Assembly: GCA_964503935.1 (NCBI GenBank)
Contig: CAZDCJ010000016.1
Span: 1 to 21,115 of the forward strand
Length of the DNA: 21,115 nt
Origin: STD2-77 sp964503935
GTDB lineage: Bacteria; Patescibacteriota; Minisyncoccia; JAHIHE01; JAGLIN01
Direction: 5' to 3'
How positions within the stretch are numbered: the first letter of the stretch is position 1; every line of letters begins with the position of its first letter. The translations under genes were made by a program, and so were the position numbers. This document shows positions 13,459-21,115 of this stretch, piece after piece. The notes below the pieces were generated by a model. That model was not told the origin of the DNA. It searched no databases and worked only from the letters and a program-made list of their open reading frames with translations.

Positions 13459-13487
13459 ATTCTACAGTATCCTGCCGCTTTTCGCAA
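13459..13487 (-). promoter_or_regulatory. Promoter for the VIT-like operon
   Basis: The minus strand reads TTGCGA, 17 bases, then TAGAAT, followed immediately by GGAGGG. The start is predicted near 13452, giving a leader of about 28 bases. Confidence 0.6.
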
Positions 13488-13506
13488 CTATATTTCGAGC
13501 TTCAGA

Positions 13507-13526
13507 TATGGCTTCATAAAGCCATA
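13507..13526. repeat. Eight-base-pair hairpin after the CvpA-CAP gene
   Basis: TATGGCTT and AAGCCATA form a perfect eight-base-pair stem with a CATA loop. It lies 13 bases past the stop of the CvpA-CAP gene. No U-tract follows on the minus strand, so it may protect the 3' end or terminate weakly. Confidence 0.4.
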
Positions 13527-13538
13527 GTCACCGTCCTC

Positions 13539-14516
13539 TCAGTCCAGGAATTCCTGCACATATATCTTCCCATATGACCCTCCGTCTATCACGCCTATCC
13601 CAACCCGACCGAAGAACGGGTGAAGGATATTCTCCCGATGCCCCTGGCTGTCCATGAGCCCCTGATGGGCGGTCTGAAGATCCGGCGCATAAGCGAGGTT
13701 CTCGCCCGCCATAGTAAAAACCGTATCATAATCCTTCAGCCTGTCTCCGGGACCCCTGCCTTCCAGATCGATATGGGAAAATATCCCGTTCTCGAAGAGA
13801 TATCTTCCATAATCCCTCGCCGCCCGCCGCGCCTCTTCGTCCATCACGAGAGCCTTCAATCCCCGCAAAGTCCTTTCCTCATTGACCGCTCTCAACATCC
13901 CTTCTTCCTCCTCCGGATCCTCGCTTACCTCAAGCACCTGGAATCCAAGATCCACTTTTTCTTCCGAACCAGTCTTTATACTCATGAAATCCAGATCCCG
14001 CGTGAGCGCGGTCATAAGCCCTCCAAATACATCGCCGAATCTCTCATTAGTGTTGACAGGATCGCTCTTCACGAAATTTCCCGCCGTCGATCCCTCCAGC
14101 TGCGCCCTCATGAACCCCGGGATAGTAAGCGCGATAAAGATAGAAATCATGACGAAAACCTTCATCAGGCCATAGACGAGAGAAAGCGCCAACGCGGTAA
14201 CCCTCCTCTTCCACAGATCTATTTCCCCGCCCGGAGCCTCTATCTTCTGATATATCCTTCCGAGGATGATCGCGAAGATCACCTTTGCCAGGATCGCATT
14301 CACAAAGAATCCTATGACGTCGGAATAAGCGGAAGCCAGCTGGAAATTAGCTTCCAAAAAGTGAGAAGTCTGCCCATACGTATGAAAAGCCGCCGCGAGA
14401 GCCAAGGTGACGCTCACTATCGACACCACCATATCCGGATTCCTCCTGCGCAGCCCCTGGAGCATCTCAATCAGGAGGAAGAATATGATTATCAGGTCTA
14501 TGAAATTTCCTATCAT
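13539..14516 (-). CDS. CvpA-like membrane domain fused to a CAP (SCP) domain
   Basis: The 325-residue protein has two parts. Residues 1-135 form about four membrane helices in the style of CvpA (colicin V production) proteins, with MIGNFIDLIIIFFLLIEMLQGLRRR at the start. Residues 203-325 form a CAP domain: AVNEERTLRGL, FSHID (H248), AGENLA (E272), a region around H284, and GHRENIL (H293, N296), ending KIYVQEFLD. H248, E272 and H293 correspond to the usual CAP cavity residues. The CAP domain is presumably extracytoplasmic, anchored by the CvpA part through an acidic linker (about 184-206). Such fusions occur in several bacterial groups; substrates are mostly unknown. It follows the Na/Pi-like transporter by 19 bases. 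Confidence 0.88.
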   Translation of the reverse strand: MIGNFIDLIIIFFLLIEMLQGLRRRNPDMVVSIVSVTLALAAAFHTYGQTSHFLEANFQLASAYSDVIGFFVNAILAKVIFAIILGRIYQKIEAPGGEIDLWKRRVTALALSLVYGLMKVFVMISIFIALTIPGFMRAQLEGSTAGNFVKSDPVNTNERFGDVFGGLMTALTRDLDFMSIKTGSEEKVDLGFQVLEVSEDPEEEEGMLRAVNEERTLRGLKALVMDEEARRAARDYGRYLFENGIFSHIDLEGRGPGDRLKDYDTVFTMAGENLAYAPDLQTAHQGLMDSQGHRENILHPFFGRVGIGVIDGGSYGKIYVQEFLD

Positions 14517-14535
14517 GGTCAGTTCCTATTACTTC

Positions 14536-16182
14536 TTATTTTCTTTTTTGCACGCCTTTCTCACTCTTGCGGAAACTATCGGTTATCGCGAATGCTATGT
14601 CATCATAATAATCCCCGACTCTTTCCAGATTATACAATATCTCCATATAGTATTTTCCCGCCAAAAGCGAACACGAGCCATCCCTCATGCGCCTCTCGTG
14701 GGAATCCGCTACTTTCTTTATCACCTCGTCCACCTTGTTCTCATGGTCCTTTATCTCGCCGGCAAGCCTCTGATCCTGCTCCCGGAGCGCCTTTATCACG
14801 AGATTCTGCATGATCTTGAGCTTCCCGAATACCGCGCCAAGATCCCTCTTCGCCTTCTCCGAGAATTCCGCCTCATCTGTTTCCGTCATCTCCGCGAAGA
14901 TATTCGAGAGCGCCAGGATATGATCTGTCAGATGCTCCAGATCCGCGAGGACGTGCATCAGGCTGAACAGCTTCATCTTGTCCGCATGGCTGAGGTTCTG
15001 CTGGGATATCCATATGGCATATTCCGTCATCTTCCCGGTCATCAGGTCTATCTTCTCTTCATCGATCCTGATATCCTCTATATTCCCGGCCTTTCCGTCG
15101 AACAGCATCTCCCTGGACGAATCCAGCATATCGAAAGAGATATTCGCCATCTCTACCGCACCCCTGTTCACTTGGGCAAGCGATACGGAAGGCGTAGATA
15201 TGAGCTTCCGATCAAGATAGCACAACTGGCTCTTCCCGATAGGCTCCATGCCTTCGGATACCTTGCGGGAAAGCTTCGTCGCGGCCGGTATCAGCGGCAG
15301 GAATATTATCGCGCTTATGACGTTATACAGCGTATGCGCGTTGGCAATCTGCCTGCCTGCCGTATCCGCGCTCATTTCCACGACCTCCCGGAAATACGGG
15401 AACAAGGCGAGCACTATGGCAGACCCCGTCAGATTGAAGAGCAGATGTATGAAGGCGAGTTTTCCGGAAAAGTTCTCGCCCCGCAGCGCGAGATATACGA
15501 CCTTCAGGCTTGAGCCGAGATTTATTCCGATGATCAGGTATAATGCCGCCGGAAGATCCATGACTCCCGCCGCTCCCAACGCTACCGCGAGGATAGATGC
15601 CGCAGTCGCGCTCTGAAGAAGAAGAGTGACGATAGCACCGGTCATCATCGCGATCAGAGGATGGCCCTCCAGAAGAAGCCTGTTTATAGCCATGAATATC
15701 TTGTCTCCTGAAAGCGCCTCCGCTCCGTCAAAAAGGAACCCCATTCCCACGAAGATGAAGCTCAGTCCGATCAGGGCCTCGCCTATGCTCTTATATGTCT
15801 TCCTTTTTGCCGAAAGATGGATGAAGACGCCCAAGATAAGCAAGGACAGCCCCCACTTGTCGGCATGGAACGAAGCCAGCTGGGTAGCAGCCGTACTGCC
15901 GATGCTGGCTCCTAGCATGACCGGCACTGCGTCTGCAAGCGTGACTATTCCCCCGGTTATCAGTCCGAAAAGCATCACGGTCGTCGTCCCGCTGCTGTTT
16001 ATCACGCCCGTTATCAACGCTCCCGTAGCCAGCCCTCTCGCAGGGCCTTTTGCTCCGCCCTTCAGTATCTCTTCGAGCTTTGATCCGAGTATCTTCTGTA
16101 TGTTAACGCCGGAAAGATGTATCCCGTATAGTATCAGGAAAAGCCCCCCTATCGCTTCCAAAATATTTTGCATGTCTGCCAT
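14536..16182 (-). CDS. Na/Pi-cotransporter-like protein with PhoU tail
   Basis: The 548-residue protein has an N-terminal membrane domain (about 1-305) with two inverted-type repeats and a cytoplasmic PhoU-like helical domain (about 325-540). The repeat motifs read ITGVINSSGTTTVM (57-70) with GASIGST after it, and TLLLQSATAASILAVALG (186-203) with GINLGSS after it. AHTLYNVISAIIFLPL near 282-297 is typical of the family. The family usually has QSSSATT in each repeat; here the first has NSSGTTT and the second QSATAA, so substrate or ion coupling may differ. GAAGG-like AAGG lies six bases before the ATG. It likely heads a two-gene unit with the CvpA-CAP gene and follows the surface-protein gene by 46 bases. 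Confidence 0.9.
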   Translation of the reverse strand: MADMQNILEAIGGLFLILYGIHLSGVNIQKILGSKLEEILKGGAKGPARGLATGALITGVINSSGTTTVMLFGLITGGIVTLADAVPVMLGASIGSTAATQLASFHADKWGLSLLILGVFIHLSAKRKTYKSIGEALIGLSFIFVGMGFLFDGAEALSGDKIFMAINRLLLEGHPLIAMMTGAIVTLLLQSATAASILAVALGAAGVMDLPAALYLIIGINLGSSLKVVYLALRGENFSGKLAFIHLLFNLTGSAIVLALFPYFREVVEMSADTAGRQIANAHTLYNVISAIIFLPLIPAATKLSRKVSEGMEPIGKSQLCYLDRKLISTPSVSLAQVNRGAVEMANISFDMLDSSREMLFDGKAGNIEDIRIDEEKIDLMTGKMTEYAIWISQQNLSHADKMKLFSLMHVLADLEHLTDHILALSNIFAEMTETDEAEFSEKAKRDLGAVFGKLKIMQNLVIKALREQDQRLAGEIKDHENKVDEVIKKVADSHERRMRDGSCSLLAGKYYMEILYNLERVGDYYDDIAFAITDSFRKSEKGVQKRK

Positions 16183-16220
16183 ATTTGACCTTCACAAAAT
16201 CCTGATTAATATTGCCGAAG

Positions 16221-16246
16221 GATGATGCCTATCCTTGGGTATCATC
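16221..16246. repeat. Hairpin overlapping the surface-protein stop
   Basis: GATGATGCC (16221-16229) and GGTATCATC (16238-16246) pair at eight of nine positions, with an eight-base loop that includes part of the stop region of the surface-protein gene. No U-tract follows, so it is at best a weak terminator or processing site before the transporter gene. Confidence 0.35.
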
Positions 16247-18226
16247 TTCCTTCCCCTGCACGATGGCCTGTTCGGTGCTGATGCTGTAATCGTCGAAGAG
16301 TTCCGTCGTCACTTTCTTGCCGCTATTGGTGATATCCTGTTCGACAAACGTATCGTACCCCTGAGCCGTGATATTATCGATGATATCCATCGCCTTGCCG
16401 ATATTCTCTTCCCGAGGCTCCACTTCTATCTGGAAAACGATTTCCTTGGCCGATGTAAGGATGCCGTCGTTCGCCTTAAGATCGGGAAGCTCCCATATGA
16501 CCGCATTCGCCCCCTTATCATAATAAAGGCTCTCCGCGGCGATCTCATTGAGCGCCTCCTCCTCGCCGCCTTCTTCTTCCTTGACATCACCCCCCGTCTC
16601 AGCTTCCGTCTCCTCATTTTCTCCATTATCGGTCATGACCTTTCCCTTCGAATCGATGTACTTGCCCGTCCATCTCACGCCGGCCGGAAGCACGGACTTG
16701 ATCCGTATATTCTTCACTTCGTTGAAAAGATTGCGGACGCTCCAATGGATGGTGTAGTATGTCTTTTCCCCGACTCTCGGAGGCAGCGATCCGCCGTTCT
16801 CAATCCTTCCATCATCATTGAAATATCCTTTGGTCTCCAGCACCATGAATGCCCGCACTTTCGTCGATTTTGTGAGATTGATTATCTCCTGCTGTGCGGT
16901 ATTCATAGTCACCTTGTTTCCCAGGACGAAATTCTTGTCGCTCTCCTTCTCGACGGTAAAGAGATCCTTCACTTTTACCTTGAAAGACACTTCGCCCTTC
17001 TCGCCCGGCCCCAGCTGCGCGAGCGCCGGCACTTTGGCCGCGCTCCAGACGATCTCGCCGTTCTTTACCGTGCCCTTCTCCGCCTTGACGGTGGACAGGT
17101 CATAATTGCCCGTGAGCACGCTCCGGAGAGTGAGGCCGCTGATATTCTTGCCGCTCTGGTTCTCGAACACTATCTTGTATGTAAGCTCCTCATCCTTTCC
17201 CGCGACATAATCTTCCGCGCCATTGATGGTCTCTACGACCGAGATTCCCGGTCGCGTTATCGCTACCTCTTCCGTCTTGTCGAGATACTTCACATAGTCT
17301 CCTTCGCCTTCCATGAGATATACGGACGCCTTTACGGTCTCCTTCTCGCTTTCGCTATGGAAATTGCCTTTTATGGCGATAACCGCTTCCTTTTCCGGCG
17401 CAAGATCGCTCATCTCAAAGATATATTCGTTCTCATCCTCGTCTTTCTCCGAGACTGCCATTTCCGACGACACGTATGTGAACGCCTCCGGAAGCCGCAC
17501 CTCCGCCTTGGCCTTGCTGAAAGTCCGCATGCTCACGTTCTTTATCGAGATCGAGATTTCCGTATCTACATCATTCTTCACTCCTCCGTCCAGAAATCTC
17601 ATCGTCACCTCCACAGGCACCGATGTTATCGTTATCGTCTCTTCCATTTCGGACTGGAATTCGGAATTGAAATTTGCCGGTGTATACCTCAGCACTCCCT
17701 TTATATCGCCCGTATCGCCCTTTTCGCCGATAAATTTCCCGTATATCCTCACCTTGTCAGTAGAATTCTTCGTTATCTTTCCTATCCTCCAATATGATAT
17801 GCCGCCTTCTCTGGTAAGTTCCTTGTCGCTGGAAGTCACGGTAAAATTATCCGGCAATGATATTTCCATCCGGGAGTCCTTAAGATTCACCGGGTTATCG
17901 TTCTTATATCCCACCGTAAGGCTTACCTCCGCACCGCTCTCTATGTCTTCAGCCGCCTCGACGAATACTTCCACCTGACTGTTCTCAAATGACGCCCTGC
18001 CTTTATTGAAAGAGAGATAGGCGAATGCCGCGATGACCACGAGCAATATCGCTCCTATGACCAGGATCGTCTTCTTTCCTTTGCCTCCTTCTTCCGGCCT
18101 TTCCAAAAAGTCTTCTTGCGGTTCTTCGTATTTTTTCTTGTCGAGATAGTTCCTTATTTCTGCTTCTTTGCCTTCGTGCCCTTCATACACTTCTTCGGAA
18201 GGCGTAAAATCGAGTCCATTCTCCAT
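16229..18226 (-). CDS. Large single-pass surface protein with Ig-like/DUF11-like repeats
   Basis: From the ATG at 18226 the protein has 665 residues. About 50 acidic cytoplasmic residues come first, then one membrane helix (about 52-73, ILVIGAILLVVIAAFAYLSF), then a long extracytoplasmic part. That part holds about four beta-sandwich-like repeats, seen as YKNDNPVNLKDSRMEISLPD, SIKNVSMRTFSKAKAEVRLP, YKIVFENQSGKNISGLTLRS and WSVRNLFNEVKNIRIKSVLP. They resemble DUF11-type conserved repeats of envelope proteins. A Glu-rich insert (NGENEETEAETGGDVKEEEG) interrupts the last. Starts at 18334 and 18250 (MEENNNKNMENG) are in frame, but the promoter TATAAT overlaps the ATG at 18250, which favours 18226. 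The leader is A-rich without a properly spaced SD. Probable role: cell-surface structure or adhesion, inferred. Confidence 0.85.
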   Translation of the reverse strand: MENGLDFTPSEEVYEGHEGKEAEIRNYLDKKKYEEPQEDFLERPEEGGKGKKTILVIGAILLVVIAAFAYLSFNKGRASFENSQVEVFVEAAEDIESGAEVSLTVGYKNDNPVNLKDSRMEISLPDNFTVTSSDKELTREGGISYWRIGKITKNSTDKVRIYGKFIGEKGDTGDIKGVLRYTPANFNSEFQSEMEETITITSVPVEVTMRFLDGGVKNDVDTEISISIKNVSMRTFSKAKAEVRLPEAFTYVSSEMAVSEKDEDENEYIFEMSDLAPEKEAVIAIKGNFHSESEKETVKASVYLMEGEGDYVKYLDKTEEVAITRPGISVVETINGAEDYVAGKDEELTYKIVFENQSGKNISGLTLRSVLTGNYDLSTVKAEKGTVKNGEIVWSAAKVPALAQLGPGEKGEVSFKVKVKDLFTVEKESDKNFVLGNKVTMNTAQQEIINLTKSTKVRAFMVLETKGYFNDDGRIENGGSLPPRVGEKTYYTIHWSVRNLFNEVKNIRIKSVLPAGVRWTGKYIDSKGKVMTDNGENEETEAETGGDVKEEEGGEEEALNEIAAESLYYDKGANAVIWELPDLKANDGILTSAKEIVFQIEVEPREENIGKAMDIIDNITAQGYDTFVEQDITNSGKKVTTELFDDYSISTEQAIVQGKEDDTQG

Positions 18227-18248
18227 ATTTTTATTATTATTTTCCTCC

Positions 18249-18277
18249 ATTATACAACGGAACGGCCGGAAAATCAA
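18249..18277 (-). promoter_or_regulatory. Promoter for the surface-protein gene
   Basis: The minus strand reads TTGATT, 17 bases, then a perfect TATAAT that runs into ATGGAGG. The predicted start near 18242 lies downstream of the ATG at 18250. This is the reason for choosing the start at 18226, with a leader of about 16 A-rich bases. Confidence 0.55.
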
Positions 18278-18364
18278 AAATCTCAGTTTGCAAAACCAAA
18301 AATACCGCCTTGAGACTTCATTTTTTAATGACAAATGAGAGCTACGGATAAGATTGGGCTAAAT

Positions 18365-19624
18365 TCAGGTAAGCTTCGGAGCGATTTTTCCTATTTTATG
18401 CTTCCTCAGGGAATAAGCATAAAGCAAAAGCGAAGGCACAAGGATGAGCCCCGAGACGACAAGGCTTACTCTTATCGCGAGCAGGCTCGCTATGAGGCCC
18501 AGGATCGGCCCTCCGAATATCTGTCCGAAAGAATTCATCTGGCTGCACATGGAAAATACGGTAGCCCTTATGGCCGATTCGACATTCTGGTTTACCCACG
18601 AATCATATACCGGACCGATATTTTCCTTGAACATATAAGCGAAACAATAAGCCGAAGCTGCCGGCCAGAAACTGCCGGCCATCCCGAAAAATATCATAGC
18701 GACAATTAGGGACAAATTAATGAAAAATAAGGTTTTTACGGTCGATTGATGACTCCTGGTATCCGTTTTACGCTTGATTATCTCTGCCATAATCATCGCC
18801 ATAGCCGCCCCTGCCGCGCTAATGATCCCGAACCAGACGACCGGCTTGAGATTCCCGACTGCAGGAAAAGAAAAACTGACTATGTAGGGCGTCCACAGCC
18901 GGTCAAAGCCTTCGCTGGACACGCCGAAGATTATTCCGACGATCATAGCGGATAAGAGGACATTATTTTTCCGCACCAATCCGAGTCCGGTAGCAAGCGT
19001 CTTCTTCATGTGATGAAAAGTCTCTCTTTTCCGCACAGGAGTCGGCTTGAAATTATTTTCCGGCATGAATATCGCCAAGAAGATCGCTTGAGAGCTGTAT
19101 AATATCCCGCCTATTATGATCGGCAGCCGGATATCGATACTAGCCAAGATCATGCTGATGGCGATCCCGATGAATGTCCCGAACTGGCCTGCCTGCTGTC
19201 CTTTGATAAATGCTTTTCCGGCATTTTCTTCTCCGATTTCCTCCGCGATCCATGCTTCCCTGGCGCCGCTCACGAAGGTGGCCCCTATGCCCCATATGAT
19301 CTGCGCGACAAGGACGGCAGAAAAGGTCGGGAACGTCCCCTCGAATACGAAACCGGCCCCCATCAGGAAGACGCCGATGATGACGGAGAGCTTCCTGCTA
19401 TAAAGATCGGCGATGATTCCCGTGGGAATCTCGAAGATGAAGCAGGTCGCTTCCAGCAAAGTCCCGACTAAGACTAACTGCAACGGATCCAGCCCGACAA
19501 TCGTAGCCTGATAGACCAGATTGACTGTGACGATTACGGCAAAAAATAAGGCCGAAAAGAACCTCAGTCCAAGGTAAATCTCATAAGCCCTGCCATTCGG
19601 TTCATTTTTATTTTCCGAATCCAT
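18365..19624 (-). CDS. MFS transporter, drug-efflux-like
   Basis: This major facilitator has 419 residues if it starts at the ATG at 19624 (MDSENKNEPNGRAYEIYL). An in-frame ATG at 19678 would add 18 residues without a membrane-protein character. About twelve helices are visible. Motif A reads GIIADLYSRKLSVIIG after the second helix. The stretch GAREAWIAEEIGEENAGKAF follows the fourth helix and is typical of DHA-type exporters in which an acidic/Trp segment sits there. A central charged loop (PENNFKPTPVRKRETFHHMKK) separates the halves. The substrate is unknown. It lies 66 bases after a second MFS gene and is probably its paralogue. No clear SD is seen, and no strong terminator follows. Confidence 0.9.
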   Translation of the reverse strand: MDSENKNEPNGRAYEIYLGLRFFSALFFAVIVTVNLVYQATIVGLDPLQLVLVGTLLEATCFIFEIPTGIIADLYSRKLSVIIGVFLMGAGFVFEGTFPTFSAVLVAQIIWGIGATFVSGAREAWIAEEIGEENAGKAFIKGQQAGQFGTFIGIAISMILASIDIRLPIIIGGILYSSQAIFLAIFMPENNFKPTPVRKRETFHHMKKTLATGLGLVRKNNVLLSAMIVGIIFGVSSEGFDRLWTPYIVSFSFPAVGNLKPVVWFGIISAAGAAMAMIMAEIIKRKTDTRSHQSTVKTLFFINLSLIVAMIFFGMAGSFWPAASAYCFAYMFKENIGPVYDSWVNQNVESAIRATVFSMCSQMNSFGQIFGGPILGLIASLLAIRVSLVVSGLILVPSLLLYAYSLRKHKIGKIAPKLT

Positions 19625-19690
19625 TTTGCATATATTAAGGTCATAAACTTGCTGAATATATCTTATGCTTATAAGCAAACACGCATAAAG

Positions 19691-20932
19691 CTATTCGGTT
19701 TGCAATATCTTCGATCCCTTATAGCTCGCTTCCAGGAATGACATCATCGCTATCAGGATTATCACGGAGTTGACGAGCATTCCGATAAAGATAGATCCAT
19801 GGTCGACGGAATAACTTACGAGATACATGGATACGAAGAAAAACAGGTTGAACATCTGGCTGCGGATGCTGAGCGCCGTCGCGCGATGCGAAGAAGGAAC
19901 GATCTTATTGACGATATTTCCGATGTAGATATCATAAGATCCCGAGAAGAAAGTCAGGAGAGCTATGGCAAGGATGACCAAGCCGGCCGTATGGATGCCG
20001 AAAGATATCGAAGCCATGAGGTTTGTAAGAAGATATATCATCATCATATCTCTCCAGCCGACCGCGGTTTTTATCCTGGGATACAAGCTGGCGCCCAAAA
20101 AGCCAAATATATTCACGAATACATAGACTACTCCGAAATAGACAACGGGAATATCGGACAGCTCCATTACCGGCTGATAATAATTGGAAAGAACGTCGTA
20201 GATCGAATCGACTACGGAGAAGACGATGACCGCGTTCCAAATCATCTTATGCCTAAGAAGATAATTAAACCCCTCCTTGATCTGGTCAAAAGACTTGCTG
20301 ATGCTCTTTTCACGCAGCGGTTCTTTGAACTGGAAGGATAAGATTATACAGACGAAACTTGCCAGTGCCTGCAATAAGAAGGGCAATCGCGGATTCATAT
20401 AATATAAGTATCCGCCGGCAAGGGAAGCGATGATCTTTCCCGCAAAACGGTATTTTGCCACTTCCGACTGGGTCTTTTCATAGTGTTTTTCTTTACCCAA
20501 AGAAAGCAGCGTATCATAAACGAACGCGCTGGCTATTCCGGACGTAAGCGCGGTTCCGAGCCCGTTGAAGCAATAGCCGACAAAGAACATCTCGAAGGAA
20601 TCAGAAAGAAAAAAAATCGCGTTCAAGATCATGAAACACGTATTGCTCAAGATCAGAAACGATTTGCGCGAATGCTTGTCCGCAACGATACTGAAAGGGA
20701 TATCAAGGACAAGAGCCGCGATATACGAAGCTCCCACGATCAGTCCTATCTCTGTAAAGCTCATCCCGCAACCGAGGAGAAAAATAGTAAAAATCGGCAG
20801 CGAGAACTGCATTCCGTCAAAAAAATTCATCCAGCAAAATTTGCTTAAATTTTTCTCTACTTTTTTCCCATCCGTGCTATTCATGTTTTCTTCATCAGAA
20901 CCACATAGAAACTTGCCATTATCGCAAGTCAT
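19691..20932 (-). CDS. MFS transporter
   Basis: From the ATG at 20932 this major facilitator has 413 residues. That start has GGGGAG six bases upstream, the best SD among the three candidates (20950, 20932 and 20884). It also lies within the predicted transcript. Motif A reads SIVADKHSRKSFLI. ASAFVYDTLLSLGKEKHYEKT follows the fourth helix, a pattern common in DHA3-like exporters. The loop between halves is KEPLREKSISKSFDQIKEG. About twelve helices are visible. The substrate is unknown. It is the first gene of the pair with the MFS gene at 18365-19624, driven by a strong promoter at 20962-20990. Confidence 0.9.
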   Translation of the reverse strand: MTCDNGKFLCGSDEENMNSTDGKKVEKNLSKFCWMNFFDGMQFSLPIFTIFLLGCGMSFTEIGLIVGASYIAALVLDIPFSIVADKHSRKSFLILSNTCFMILNAIFFLSDSFEMFFVGYCFNGLGTALTSGIASAFVYDTLLSLGKEKHYEKTQSEVAKYRFAGKIIASLAGGYLYYMNPRLPFLLQALASFVCIILSFQFKEPLREKSISKSFDQIKEGFNYLLRHKMIWNAVIVFSVVDSIYDVLSNYYQPVMELSDIPVVYFGVVYVFVNIFGFLGASLYPRIKTAVGWRDMMMIYLLTNLMASISFGIHTAGLVILAIALLTFFSGSYDIYIGNIVNKIVPSSHRATALSIRSQMFNLFFFVSMYLVSYSVDHGSIFIGMLVNSVIILIAMMSFLEASYKGSKILQTE

Positions 20933-20961
20933 TAAACGCTCCCCTTCCATTTGATATATGG

Positions 20962-20990
20962 ATTATACTGAATGGAAGAGCATTTGTAAA
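20962..20990 (-). promoter_or_regulatory. Promoter for the tandem MFS genes
   Basis: The minus strand reads TTTACA, 17 bases, then a perfect TATAAT. The predicted start near 20955 gives a leader of about 23 bases to the ATG at 20932, including its SD. Confidence 0.7.
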
Positions 20991-21008
20991 GCCTATCCAT
21001 TAATAACC

Positions 21009-21035
21009 AAAAACACCGTTTCAAAACGGTGTTTT
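21009..21035 (-). terminator. Terminator of tRNA-Gly
   Basis: On the minus strand AAAACACCGTT pairs with AACGGTGTTTT around TTGA, an 11-base-pair stem ending in a run of five Ts. It begins eight bases after the tRNA. Confidence 0.8.
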
Positions 21036-21042
21036 AAGTCTG

Positions 21043-21115
21043 AGCGGGTGATGGGAATCGAACCCACATCCTCAGCTTGGAAGGCTGATATAATAAGCCA
21101 CTATACGACACCCGC
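21043..21115 (-). tRNA. tRNA-Gly, anticodon UCC
   Basis: The minus strand folds as a 73-base tRNA. The acceptor is GCGGGTG with CACCCGC, the discriminator is U, and the anticodon stem TCAGC/GCTGA carries the loop CTTCCAA (anticodon TCC). The T-arm includes GGTTCGATTCC. It closely resembles bacterial tRNA-Gly(UCC). The CCA end is not encoded (CAG follows the discriminator), so it must be added after transcription. The 5' base coincides with the last base of the window. The promoter lies outside. Confidence 0.95.

Noticed and set aside
14407..15513. Long plus-strand frames opposite the transporter genes
   Set aside because: They are antisense shadows. The minus strand carries clear membrane and PhoU signatures, while the plus-strand translations are Arg/His/Leu-rich without family features.
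16235..17797. A 520-codon plus-strand frame opposite the surface protein
   Set aside because: It is a shadow of the codon bias on the minus strand; the minus-strand protein has a clear membrane helix and repeat domains.

Overview
The window looks like a chromosomal segment from a small-genome bacterium of the Patescibacteria (Candidate Phyla Radiation), most like Parcubacteria/Moranbacteria. This placement is an inference from gene content and style: short core genes, a histidine kinase whose H-box reads NHQLNTPL, a CvpA-CAP fusion, and several genes without a Shine-Dalgarno (SD) site. No marker tree could be run. The code appears standard: TGA ends prfA and the kinase gene, each followed directly by a terminator hairpin.

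Layout. (1) 1-2772, minus strand: a translation operon rpsB-tsf-ricT-like gene, followed by a membrane-anchored protein cut by the window edge. A good promoter lies at 2937-2964, with a UUCG-capped hairpin in the leader. (2) 2773-4178: mostly non-coding. It holds two small unrecognised reading frames in one frame, separated by a single TGA (3401-3877), then a promoter-plus-terminator unit (3956-4070) that could encode a roughly 80-nt RNA, then the rpmE promoter. (3) 4179-8676, plus strand: rpmE (L31), prfA (RF1), a SufS-type cysteine desulfurase, a small four-helix membrane protein, and an orphan histidine kinase that overlaps it by one base. (4) 8677-9496: a repeat-rich spacer with two adjacent palindromic elements, then an orphan TTG-start gene. 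(5) 9554-12367, minus strand: uvrA, sharing a bidirectional terminator with the orphan gene. (6) 12497-20932, minus strand: an envelope and transport block. It contains a three-helix membrane protein, a VIT/CCC1-like metal transporter, a CvpA-CAP fusion, a Na/Pi-cotransporter-like protein with a PhoU tail, a large single-pass surface protein with Ig-like repeats, and two MFS transporters. (7) 21043-21115, minus strand: tRNA-Gly(UCC) with its terminator.

How it fits together. Regions 1 and 3 serve translation (S2, EF-Ts, L31, RF1, tRNA-Gly) and sulfur transfer. The centre is nucleotide excision repair. The right half is cell-surface and transport functions. No phage, plasmid, IS or CRISPR element is visible. 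The best candidates for something undescribed are the possible small RNA or attenuator ahead of rpmE, the paired palindromic elements at 8759-8947, and the frame interrupted by a TGA at 3611. Promoter calls rest on hexamer match and 16-18 bp spacing only.
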